From positions 4,216,001 through 4,280,000 of the forward strand of contig NZ_CP034279.1 of the NCBI RefSeq assembly GCF_009739905.1: a DNA stretch of 64,000 nt, in the 5' to 3' direction. The notes under the pieces were generated by a model that worked only from the letters and a program-made list of their open reading frames with translations, was not told the DNA's origin and searched no databases. The stretch comes from Streptomyces ficellus. GTDB lineage: Bacteria > Actinomycetota > Actinomycetes > Streptomycetales > Streptomycetaceae. Below, one piece after another: positions 7,770 to 17,500 of the stretch (positions within the stretch are counted from its first letter, which is position 1; every line of letters starts with the position of its first letter). Both the position numbers and the translations under genes were made by a program.

Positions 7770-9436
7770 ACCGCCTCCCGGGCCGTGGCGGGGATGCGCT
7801 CCCCGGCCGGGGCCTGGGCGGGGACGGTGCGTTCCCGGATCAGGTCGGACGCCCGCTCGCCGATCATGACCGCCGGGGCGTGGGTGTGGCCCCGGGTGAT
7901 CGTCGGCATGACCGAGGCGTCCGCGACGCGCAGACCCGCCACGCCCCGCACCCACAGACGCTCGTCCACCACGGCCCCGGCGTCACCGTCCGGGCCCATC
8001 CGGCAGGTGCCCACCGGGTGGTACAGCGTGTCGCCGTGCTCCCGCACCGTCCGGATGAGTTCGGCGTCACCGACCCGGCCCGGCCAGGGCGCCATCGGCC
8101 CGCCGACCAGCGGGCGCAGCGCCTCCGTCTCGAAGAGCCGCTCGGCGAACCGCAGCCCCGACAGGAACACCCGCAGGTCCTCCTCGGCGGAGAAGTAGCC
8201 CGGGTCGATGCGCGGCGGGCCGGCCGGGTCCGCCGCCGACAGGGTGATGCGGCCCCGGCTCTCCGGCTGGAGCAGGATGACGCCCAGGGTGACCCCCGGT
8301 TTCGCCGCCGTGCCGTGGTCGGTGAACGGGATGGGCGCCCAGATCAGTTCGAGGTCCGGCGCGCCCGGGCCGCCGTCGCCGCGGAAGAAGGCCACCGCCT
8401 CGGCGATGTTGGAGGTCAGCGGGCCGAGCCGCTCGGTCTCGAAGCGAGCCCGGTTCGCGGGCGTGTCGGCGTCGGCCAGCGGCACCGGAACCGTCGCCTC
8501 CATGAGGAGGTTGAGCGTGAGGTGGTCCTGGAGGTTCCGCCCCACGCCGGGCAGCTGGACCGTCGGGCTGATCCCCGCCGCGCGCAGCTCGTCCGCGTCA
8601 CCGATACCGGACAGCATCAGCAGGTGCGGCGAGCCGATCGCGCCCGCGCTGAGGATCACCTCCCGCCGGGCGGTGAGGACGCCCCGGTCCGACTCCACGC
8701 CGGTGGCCCGCCCGTCCTCCACCACCACCCGCCGCACCTGGGTGCCGGTGAACACCGTGAGGTTGGCGCGCTCCAGGGCGGGCCGCAGGTATCCGTCCGC
8801 CGCGCTCCAGCGGGCGCCCCGCAACTGGTTGAGCGGGGTGACCGCACAGCCGGTGTGGTCGGGCCCGCCCAGGCCCTGGGTCAGTTCCGGCAGGCCCACC
8901 TCGGCGCACGCCTCCAGGAACCGGGCGGTCGTCGGATCGGGGTCACGCGGCGGGGAGATCCACAGCGGGCCGTCCGTACCGTACGTACCGCCGTGCTCCG
9001 GAGCGCCGGCCCACCGCTCCGCGCGGCGGAAGTACGGCTCGACGGCCTCCCACGACCACAGGTCGCCCACGGACCGGGCCCACGGCTCGTAGTCCTCGCT
9101 GTGGCCGGGTATCCACATCTGCGCGTTGATCGACGACGAGCCGCCGAGGGTGCGGCCGCGCGGCCAGAACATCTCGCGGTCGCCCATGCCGGGCTGCGGA
9201 CCGGTACGGAAGGCCCAGTCCGCGTCGGTGTGCATGAGGGTGAAGAAGGAGTACGGGACCCTGATGTCCGGGTGGTCGGTGTCACGGCCGCCCGCCTCGA
9301 CGAGGGCGACACGGACGGACGGGTCCTCGGAGAGCCGGGCGGCCAGCACGCAGCCCGCCGAACCGGCGCCGACGACCACGTAGTCGAAGTCGCCCGTCGC
9401 GCTCGTGTCGATGGTGGTGTTGTCGCGGGTGTTCAT
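7766..9436 (-). CDS. GMC-family FAD-dependent oxidoreductase
   Basis: The 556-residue glucose-methanol-choline oxidoreductase has its FAD-binding dinucleotide fold at VVVGAGSAGCVLAARL, the signature GRTLGGSSSINAQMWIPGH, and a C-terminal catalytic region with YHPVGTCRMG and GHTHAPAVMIGERASD. The family oxidises primary or secondary alcohols to carbonyls. The ATG at 9436 has a GAGGAGGG ribosome-binding site about 9 nt upstream, better than the ATG at 9463, which lies at the stop of the preceding gene. In this cluster it is a good candidate to oxidise a hydroxyl or aldehyde-level end of the reductively released polyketide, or a serine-derived alcohol. The substrate is unknown. Confidence 0.85.
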   Translation of the reverse strand: MNTRDNTTIDTSATGDFDYVVVGAGSAGCVLAARLSEDPSVRVALVEAGGRDTDHPDIRVPYSFFTLMHTDADWAFRTGPQPGMGDREMFWPRGRTLGGSSSINAQMWIPGHSEDYEPWARSVGDLWSWEAVEPYFRRAERWAGAPEHGGTYGTDGPLWISPPRDPDPTTARFLEACAEVGLPELTQGLGGPDHTGCAVTPLNQLRGARWSAADGYLRPALERANLTVFTGTQVRRVVVEDGRATGVESDRGVLTARREVILSAGAIGSPHLLMLSGIGDADELRAAGISPTVQLPGVGRNLQDHLTLNLLMEATVPVPLADADTPANRARFETERLGPLTSNIAEAVAFFRGDGGPGAPDLELIWAPIPFTDHGTAAKPGVTLGVILLQPESRGRITLSAADPAGPPRIDPGYFSAEEDLRVFLSGLRFAERLFETEALRPLVGGPMAPWPGRVGDAELIRTVREHGDTLYHPVGTCRMGPDGDAGAVVDERLWVRGVAGLRVADASVMPTITRGHTHAPAVMIGERASDLIRERTVPAQAPAGERIPATAREAV

Positions 9437-9459
9437 GGGTGGGTTGTCCCTCCTCGCGG

Positions 9460-9723
9460 TCATGGATGGGGCCGCCAGGCCGCACCCGGGCGGTGCGACC
9501 ACCCCACGGGCGCGGGCAGGGCCCCGGCGGACCGGCGGGGCCAGTGCGCCGCGGGCGGCCCGGACGGCGGCCGGCCCGACCCCTCCCGGGCGGCGGCCGC
9601 CAGGGCGGCGCCCCGCGCGCACAACAGGGCGACCACGGCCGCCAGTTCATCGGCGTCCGGCCGTCCCCTGACGACCCGGATACCGGACGCTCCGGTCACG
9701 GAGTCCGCTCCGCCGGCGCTCAC
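9460..9723 (-). CDS. acyl-CoA carboxylase epsilon subunit
   Basis: This 87-residue protein is easily missed. The stretch IRVVRGRPDADELAAVVALL, followed by an Ala-rich helix and a Trp-containing tail, is the pattern of actinobacterial AccE/PccE epsilon subunits, which strengthen binding of the biotinylated alpha subunit to the carboxyltransferase beta subunit. The GTG at 9723 overlaps the beta-subunit stop by 4 nt, the usual gene arrangement for the pair. No alpha subunit is encoded in the window, so a housekeeping AccA must complete the complex. Confidence 0.8.
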   Translation of the reverse strand: MSAGGADSVTGASGIRVVRGRPDADELAAVVALLCARGAALAAAAREGSGRPPSGPPAAHWPRRSAGALPAPVGWSHRPGAAWRPHP

Positions 9724-11282
9724 TGCGGCTGGTTCCCGTGCTTGCGCGACGGCAGCGGCGCGCTCTTCGCCCGCAGCATGTCCAGCGCCTCGATCAGCCG
9801 CATCCGGGTCTCCGCCGGATCGATGACGTCGTCCACCAGACCCCGCTCGGCCGCGTAGTACGGATGCATCAACTGGCTGCGGTACTCCTTGATCCGCGCC
9901 GCCCGCGTCGCCTCGGGATCGTCGGACGCGGCGATCTCCCGCCGGAAGATGACGTTGGCCGCGCCCTCGGCGCCCATCACCGCGATCTCGTTCGTCGGCC
10001 AGGCGTAGGTGAGGTCCGCGCCGATGGACTGCGAGTCCATGACGATGTACGCGCCGCCGTACGCCTTGCGCAGGATGAGGCTGATGCGCGGCACGGTGGC
10101 GTTGCAGTACGCGTACAGCAGCTTCGCGCCGTGCCGGATGATCCCGCCGTGCTCCTGGTCGACGCCCGGCAGGAAACCCGGCACGTCCACCAGCGTCACC
10201 AGCGGGATGTTGAACGAGTCGCAGAGCTGCACGAACCGTGCCGCCTTCTCGCTCGCCGGGATGTCCAGCACCCCGGCCAGAGCAGCGGGCTGGTTCGCGA
10301 CGACGCCGACCACGTGCCCGTCCAGCCGCGTCAGGGCGCACACCACGTTGGTCGCCCAGTTCTCGTGCACCTCGAAGAACTCGCCGTGGTCGACGATCTC
10401 CTCGATCACCTTGCGCATGTCGTACGAACGGTTCGCGTCGGGCGGCACCAGCTCGCCCAGCACGTCGTTGCGCCGGTCCGCCAGGTCGTCGCACTCCTCG
10501 GACGGCGGCAGCTCGCGGTTGTTCTGCGGGAGCATCGACAGCAGATGGCGCACGTCCTCCAGGCAGCTCGCCTCGTCGTCGTACGCGAACCCGGCGACAC
10601 CCGAGATGGAGGTGTGCGTGTCGGCGCCGCCCAGGCCCTCCTGGCTGATCTCCTCACCGGTGACCGCCTGCACCACGTCCGGCCCGGTGATGAACATCTG
10701 CGCGATGCCCCGCACCATGAAGACGAAGTCCGTCAGCGCCGGCGAGTAGGCCGCACCGCCCGCGCACGGGCCGAGCATCACGCTGATCTGCGGAATCACC
10801 CCGGAATTGCGGACGTTGCGCTGGAAGATCCCGCCATAGCCGGCGAGCGCCGTCACACCCTCCTGGATCCGCGCCCCCGCCCCGTCGCACAGGCCCACCA
10901 CCGGGGCGCCCGCGGCCTCCGCCAGGTCCATCAGCTTGTGGATCTTCTGGGCGTGCGCCTCGCCCAGGGCGCCGCCGAAGATCCGGAAGTCGTGCGCGTA
11001 CGCGAAGACCGTCCGGCCGTGCACCTTGCCCCAGCCGATGACGACACCGTCCGTGTACGGCCGCTTGTTCTCCAGCCCGAACCCGCTCGCCCGGTGCCGC
11101 CGCAGGGTCTCGACCTCCTGGAACGTGCCCTCGTCGAAGAGCAGGTCGAGGCGCTCCCGGACGGTGAGCTTCCCCTTCGCGTGCTGCGCCTCGGTCGCCG
11201 CACCACTGGGGCCGTGCCGTGCCTGCTCGTAGAGGGCCTGCATCTCCGAGGTGAATTCGGGGCGTTCCTGCATGACGGTCAT
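9720..11282 (-). CDS. acyl-CoA carboxylase beta (carboxyltransferase) subunit
   Basis: The 520-residue AccB/PccB-type carboxyltransferase has both crotonase-like halves. GSATEAQHAKGKLTVRERLD near the N-terminus and PGFLPGVDQEHGGIIRHGAK are family hallmarks. It moves CO2 from biotin to acetyl- or propionyl-CoA, making malonyl- or methylmalonyl-CoA. Because all four AT domains of the adjacent PKS look malonyl-specific, acetyl-CoA is the more useful substrate here, though the residue controlling specificity was not assigned. Several Met codons cluster at the start; the ATG at 11282 has GGAG 9 nt upstream. Alternatives at 11297 or 11273 change only a few residues. Confidence 0.88.
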   Translation of the reverse strand: MTVMQERPEFTSEMQALYEQARHGPSGAATEAQHAKGKLTVRERLDLLFDEGTFQEVETLRRHRASGFGLENKRPYTDGVVIGWGKVHGRTVFAYAHDFRIFGGALGEAHAQKIHKLMDLAEAAGAPVVGLCDGAGARIQEGVTALAGYGGIFQRNVRNSGVIPQISVMLGPCAGGAAYSPALTDFVFMVRGIAQMFITGPDVVQAVTGEEISQEGLGGADTHTSISGVAGFAYDDEASCLEDVRHLLSMLPQNNRELPPSEECDDLADRRNDVLGELVPPDANRSYDMRKVIEEIVDHGEFFEVHENWATNVVCALTRLDGHVVGVVANQPAALAGVLDIPASEKAARFVQLCDSFNIPLVTLVDVPGFLPGVDQEHGGIIRHGAKLLYAYCNATVPRISLILRKAYGGAYIVMDSQSIGADLTYAWPTNEIAVMGAEGAANVIFRREIAASDDPEATRAARIKEYRSQLMHPYYAAERGLVDDVIDPAETRMRLIEALDMLRAKSAPLPSRKHGNQPQ

Positions 11283-11443
11283 GTCGTGGAGCTCCATTCG
11301 GATACGGATACGGATGCGCATACGGAATCCGCCACGGGAGTCGAGGCGGAAACCGAAAAGGAAAACGGGCTGGGGACGGGGAGCCTGGTTGCCGCAAACG
11401 GTAGGGGCGGAGGGGAGAACTCCGGGAACCGGACGTCAACCAG

Positions 11444-11490
11444 CCGGTAATCGGGCCCGGTCGCGGAAGCCGGGGACGAGCGATTACCGG
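11444..11490. promoter_or_regulatory. 10-bp inverted repeat in the carboxylase/PKS divergent promoter region
   Basis: CCGGTAATCG at 11444-11453 and its exact reverse complement at 11481-11490 are 27 nt apart in the 297-bp region between the carboxylase operon and the first PKS gene. A -10-like TAGCGT at 11521-11526, with no good -35 box, lies 30 bp to the right and 54 nt ahead of the PKS start. This would suit an activator-dependent promoter. The binding protein is unknown; the cluster SARP is one candidate, although SARPs normally use direct repeats. Confidence 0.45.
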
Positions 11491-11579
11491 CGAATGTGCG
11501 GGCCGTTGAAACGACCCGGTTAGCGTGACCGCACCTTTTCTGAAACCCGTTGTGCGAGTGGTACGAGTGGAGCCCGGAA

Positions 11580-14500
11580 ATGATGGAATCCGACCCGATC
11601 GCCGTGATCGGCCTGTCCTGCCGCCTTCCCGGAGCACCGGACCCGGACAGCTTCTGGCGCCTGCTGCGCGACGGGACCAGCGCCGTGTCCGAAGCCCCCG
11701 AGGGACGTTGGGACGTCGACACGCTCTACGACCCCGACCCCAACGCGCCCGGCCGCATGAACACCCGCTGGGGCGGCTTCATCGACGGCGTAGGCCACTT
11801 CGACCCCGAGTTCTTCGGCATCTCCCCCAGAGAGGCCGCGTCGATGGACCCGCAGCAGCGGCTCCTCCTCGAACTCGCCTGGGAAGCACTGGAGAACGCC
11901 GGCCTCGTCCCCGACACCCTCCGGTCCACGCCCACCGGCGTCTTCGTCGGCGCCGTCAACGGCGACTACGAGCTGCTGCTCCACCGCTCCGGCCGCGACG
12001 CCATCGGACGCCACTCCCTCACCGGCACGCAACGCGGCATGCTCGCCAACCGCCTCTCGTACACCTTCGGCCTGCGCGGCCCCAGCCTGACCGTCGACTC
12101 GGGCCAGTCCTCCTCCCTGGTCGGCGTCCACCTCGCCTGCGAGAGCCTCCGCAGCGGCGAGTCCCGGATCGCCCTCGCCGGCGGCGTCAACCTCAACCTG
12201 GCTCCCGAGGCGACCATCGGCACCAGCAAGTTCGGCGCCATGTCCCCGGACGGCCGCTGCTACACCTTCGACGAGCGCGCCAACGGCTACGTACGCGGCG
12301 AGGGAGGCGGCCTCGTCGTCCTCAAGCCGCTGTCCGCCGCCCTCGCCGACGGCGACACCGTCCTCGCCGTCATCCGGGGCAGCGCCGTCAACAACTCCGG
12401 CGCCGCCAAAACCCTCACGACCCCCGACCGCAACGCCCAGGAAGCCGTGATCTCGGCCGCCTGCCGCCGAGCCGGCGTGGACCCGGCGCAGGTCGGCTAC
12501 GTCGAACTGCACGGCACCGGCACCAAGGTCGGCGACCCCATCGAGGCGGCCGCCCTCGGCGCGGTCTACGGACAGGACCGGCCCGCCGCCCGGCCGCTGC
12601 GCGTGGGCTCCGCCAAGACCAACGTCGGCCACCTGGAGGGCGCCGCCGGCATCGTCGGCCTGCTCAAGGCGGTCATGGCCCTCAACCACCGGCAGCTCCC
12701 CCCGAGCCTCAACCACCAGCGCCCCAACCCGCGCATCCCGCTCGACGAGCTGAAGCTGCGGGTCCAGCGGGAACTCGAACCCTGGGCGGACGACCGTCTC
12801 CTCGCGGGCGTCTCGTCCTGGGGCATGGGCGGTACGAACGTGCACGTGATCGTGGAGGAGGCGCCGCGCGAGGAGGTTCTCGTCTCCGACACCGTCGTGG
12901 GTCGGGTCGTGCCGTGGCTGGTGTCGGCCCGGAGCCCGGAGGCTCTGGCCGCGCAGGCGGAGCGGTTGGCCGCGTATGTGGGGGAGTCCGGTGTCGACGT
13001 GCGGGATGTGGCCTTCTCGCTGGCGACGGGCAGGGCGGCGCTGGAGCAGCGGGCCGTGGTGGTCGGTGCCGATCGGGACGAGCTGATGGCGGGACTGGCT
13101 TCGGCGCGGGCAGTGCGGGCCGTGGGCGGTAAGTCGGCGTTCCTGTTCACGGGTCAGGGTTCGCAGCGGCTGGGGATGGGGCGTGAGCTGTATGACGCGT
13201 TCCCGGTGTTCGCGGAGGCGCTGGACGCGGTGCTGGCGGAGCTGGAGCCGGGGCTGCGGGAGGTGATGTGGGGCGAGGACGCGGAGGCGCTGAACCGGAC
13301 GGAGGTGACGCAGCCGGCGTTGTTCGCCATCGAGGTGGCGCTGTTCCGGCTGTGGGAGTCCTGGGGTGTACGCCCCGACGTGGTCGCCGGGCATTCGATC
13401 GGTGAGATCGCCGCCGCGCATGTGGCCGGGGTGCTGTCCCTGGCCGATGCGGCGAAGCTGGTGTCGGCGCGCGGCCGCCTGATGCAGGCCCTGCCGCCCG
13501 GTGGCGCGATGGCGGCGCTACAGGCGGGCGAGGACGAGGTGCTGCCGCACCTCACCGACCGCGTGGGCATCGCCGCCGTCAACGGACCGCGAGCCGTCGT
13601 GATCTCCGGCGCGGAACGCGACGTACAGGAGGTGCGCGAGCGGTTCGAGGCGGAGGGGCGTAAGACGACCCGCCTGAAGGTGTCGCACGCGTTCCACTCG
13701 CCGCTGATGGAACCGATGCTCGCGGAGTTCGGGCAGGTCGTGTCCGGGCTGGCCCTCCACGCGCCGCGCATCCCGTTCGTGTCGACGCTCACCGGCACGC
13801 CGGTGACGGACGAGATCACCGACCCCGCCTACTGGGTGCGGCACGTCCGTGAAGCCGTCCGGTTCGCCGACGCCGTCCGGGCCCTGGAGGCGGACGGGGT
13901 CACCCGGTTCGTCGAACTGGGCCCCGACGCGGTGCTCGCGGCGATGGCACGGGGCGCGCTGGAGGGGGCGGGCGCGGAGACGGTGCCCTCGCTGCGGCGC
14001 AACCGTGGCGAGGAGGAGGCGGTCGTCACCGCCCTGGCCCACCTCCACGCGGCGGGCGGCACCGTGCGCTGGGACCGGTTCTTCGAGGGCACCGGCGCGC
14101 GAACCGTACCCCTGCCCACGTACGCTTTCCAGCGCGACTACTACTGGCTCGACGCCACCGCCCCCACCACCCACACCGCCGTGGCTGCCGGTCCGAGTGC
14201 GACTGCTCCTCGCACGGAAGCCGCGCCGCACCACCCCTTGCGGGACCGGCTCGGCGAGCTTTCGGAGGAGGAGCAGCGGCGCACACTGCTGGACCTGGTT
14301 CGTGCCGACACCGCGACCGTGCTCGGTCATGCACGACCCGCCTCGATCGAACCGGACCGGGCGTTCCGCAGCATGGGACTCGACTCGCTGGGAGGCGTCG
14401 AGCTCCGGGACCGGCTGTCGGCCGCGACCGGGCTGCGCATCCCGGAGTCGGTCGTGTTCGACCACCCGACCCCGGCCGCCGTGGCCGCGTTCCTGTACGA

Positions 14501-17500
14501 GCGACTGATCGGCGGAGACGCGGCGGCGAACCCCGGGCCGGAGAGCACGGGCGCCGCCCCCTCGGCCGACGAGCCGATCGCCATCGTCGGCATGGCCTGC
14601 CGGTTCCCCGGCGGTGTGTCGTCGCCGGAGGACCTGTGGCGGCTGGTCGAGGGCGAGGTCGACGCGATCGGTGACTTCCCACGCGACCGTGGCTGGGACG
14701 TCGACGCGCTGTACGACCCGGAGCGAGGCACGTCGGGCCGTACGTACACGCGCAAGGGCGGCTTCCTGTACGAGGCCGGGGACTTCGACGCGGCGTTCTT
14801 CGGGATCTCGCCGCGTGAGGCGCTGGCGATGGACCCGCAGCAGCGGTTGCTGCTGGAGGCGGCGTGGGAGGCGCTGGAGTACGGCGGGATCGACCCGCTG
14901 TCGCTGAAGGGCACCCCCACCGGTGTCTTCGCCGGAGGTGCGCCCCAGGACTACGGGCCCCGGCTGCACGAGCCGGCCGACGGCGTGGACGGACACCTCC
15001 TGACCGGCACCCTCGCGAGCGTGATCTCGGGCCGGATCTCGTACGTGCTGGGGCTGGAGGGGCCGTCGGTGACGGTCGACACGGCGTGCTCGTCGTCGCT
15101 GGTGGCGGTGCACCAGGCCGTGCAGTCGCTGCGGCTCGGGGAGTCGTCGATGGCCCTGGCGGGCGGCGCGATGGTCATGGCGACACCGGGCATGTTCGTC
15201 GAGTTCTCCCGCCAGAACGGTCTCTCCGAGGACGGTCGGTGCCGGGCGTTCGGTGCGGGCGCCGACGGTACGGGCTGGGCGGAAGGTGCGGGTCTGTTGG
15301 TGCTGGAGCGTCTGTCGGACGCGCGGCGCAACGGTCACCGGGTGCTGGCGGTGGTGCGGGGTTCGGCGGTGAACCAGGACGGTGCGTCGAACGGCTTGAC
15401 GGCGCCCAACGGTCCGGCTCAGCAGCGGGTGATCCGGCAGGCGCTGGCGAGTGCGGGACTGGGGGCGGCGGATGTCGATGCGGTGGAGGCGCACGGGACG
15501 GGGACGCGGTTGGGTGACCCGATCGAGGCGCAGGCGCTGCTGGCGACGTATGGGCAGGGACGGTCGCCGGACCGGCCGTTGTTCCTGGGGTCGTTGAAGT
15601 CGAACATCGGGCACGCGCAGGCGGCCGCCGGGGTCGGCGGGGTCATCAAGATGGTGATGGCGCTGCGGAACGAGAGGCTGCCGAAGACCCTGCACGCCGA
15701 GGACCCCACCCCGTTCGTGGACTGGGACGGTGGCGCGGTCGAGTTGCTGACCGAGGCCCACCCCTGGCCGGCGGACGCGGACCGGATCCGCCGCGCGGGC
15801 GTCTCGTCGTTGGGTGTGAGCGGTACGAACGCGCACGTGATCGTGGAGGAGGCGCCGCGCGAGGAGGTTCTCGTCTCCGACACCGTCGTGGGTCGGGTCG
15901 TGCCGTGGCTGGTGTCGGCCCGGAGCCCGGAGGCCCTCGCGGCGCAGGCGGAGCGGTTGGCCGCGTATGTGGAGGAGTCCGGTGTCGACGTGCGGGACGT
16001 GGCCTTCTCGCTGGCGACGGGCAGGGCGGCGCTGGAGCAGCGGGCCGTGGTGGTCGGTGCAGGTCGGGAGCAGCTGATGGCGGGACTGGCTTCGGCGCGG
16101 GCAGTGCGGGCCGTGGGCGGTAAGTCGGCGTTCCTGTTCACGGGTCAGGGTTCGCAGCGGCTGGGGATGGGGCGTGAGCTGTATGACGCGTTCCCCGCCT
16201 TCGCCAAGGCGTTCGACGCGGTCACCGCCGAGCTGGCCCCCGGGCTGCGGGACATCGTCTGGGGCGGCGACGCGGAGGCGCTGAACCGTACCGAGGTGAC
16301 GCAGCCCGCCCTCTTCGCCGTCGAGGTGGCGCTGTTCCGGCTGTGGGAGTCCTGGGGCGTACGCCCGGACGTGGTCGCCGGGCATTCCATCGGTGAGATC
16401 GCCGCCGCGCATGTGGCCGGGGTCCTGTCCCTGCCGGACGCGGCGAAGCTGGTGTCGGCGCGCGGCCACCTGATGCAGGCCCTGCCGGCCGACGGGGCCA
16501 TGGTCGCCGTCCAGGCCGCTGAGGACGAGGTGCTGCCGCACCTGACCGACCGCGTGGGCATCGCCGCCGTGAACGGCCCGCAGTCGGTCGTCGTCTCCGG
16601 CGCCGAGGACGAAGTGCTGGCCGTCAAGGCGCACTTCGAGGCCAAGGGGCGTAAGGCGACGCGACTGAAGGTGTCGCACGCTTTCCACTCGCCGCTCATG
16701 GAGCCGATGCTCGACGAGTTCACCCGAACCGTCACCCAGCTCACCTTCAACCTTCCGCGCATCCCGTTCGTGTCGACGCTCACCGGCACGCCGGTCGCGG
16801 ACGAGATCACCGACCCCGCCTACTGGGTGCGGCACGTCCGCGAAGCCGTCCGGTTCGCCGACGCGGTGCGGGCCCTGGAGGCGGACGGGGTCACCCGGTT
16901 CGTCGAACTGGGCCCCGACGCGGTGCTCACCGCGATGGCGCAGGGAGCCCTGGAAGGGGCGGGCGCGGAGACGGTGGCCTCGCTGCGGCGCAACCGTGGC
17001 GAGGAGGAGGCGGTCGTCACCGCCCTGGCCCACTTCCACGCGTCGGGCGGCACCGTGCGCTGGGACCGGTTCTTCGAGGGCACCGGCGCGCGAACCGTAC
17101 CCCTGCCCACGTACGCCTTCCGGCATCAGCGTTTCTGGCTGAACCCGCCGAAACCGACGGCGTCCGTGGAGGCCGCCCACCTGGGGCTGGACACACCGGC
17201 GCACGCCCTGCTCGGGGCCGCCGTGGACCTCGCGGGTGCCGAGGGGCGGATCTTCACCGGCCGCCTGTCGGCCGCTGACCACCCTTGGCTCGCCGACGGG
17301 GCCTGCGTACCGAGTTCCGTGTTCGTCGAGCTGGCGATGCACGCCGGTGACGCGCTCGGCTGTGGCGTCGTGGAGTCCCTGACCGTGCGGGCGCCCCTCG
17401 TGCTGGACGGGGACGCCGACGGCACGGCCGTACAGCTCCAGATCGTCGCGTCCGGCGCCCCGGACGAGGACGGCCGGTACGCGGTGTCCGTGCACGCCCG

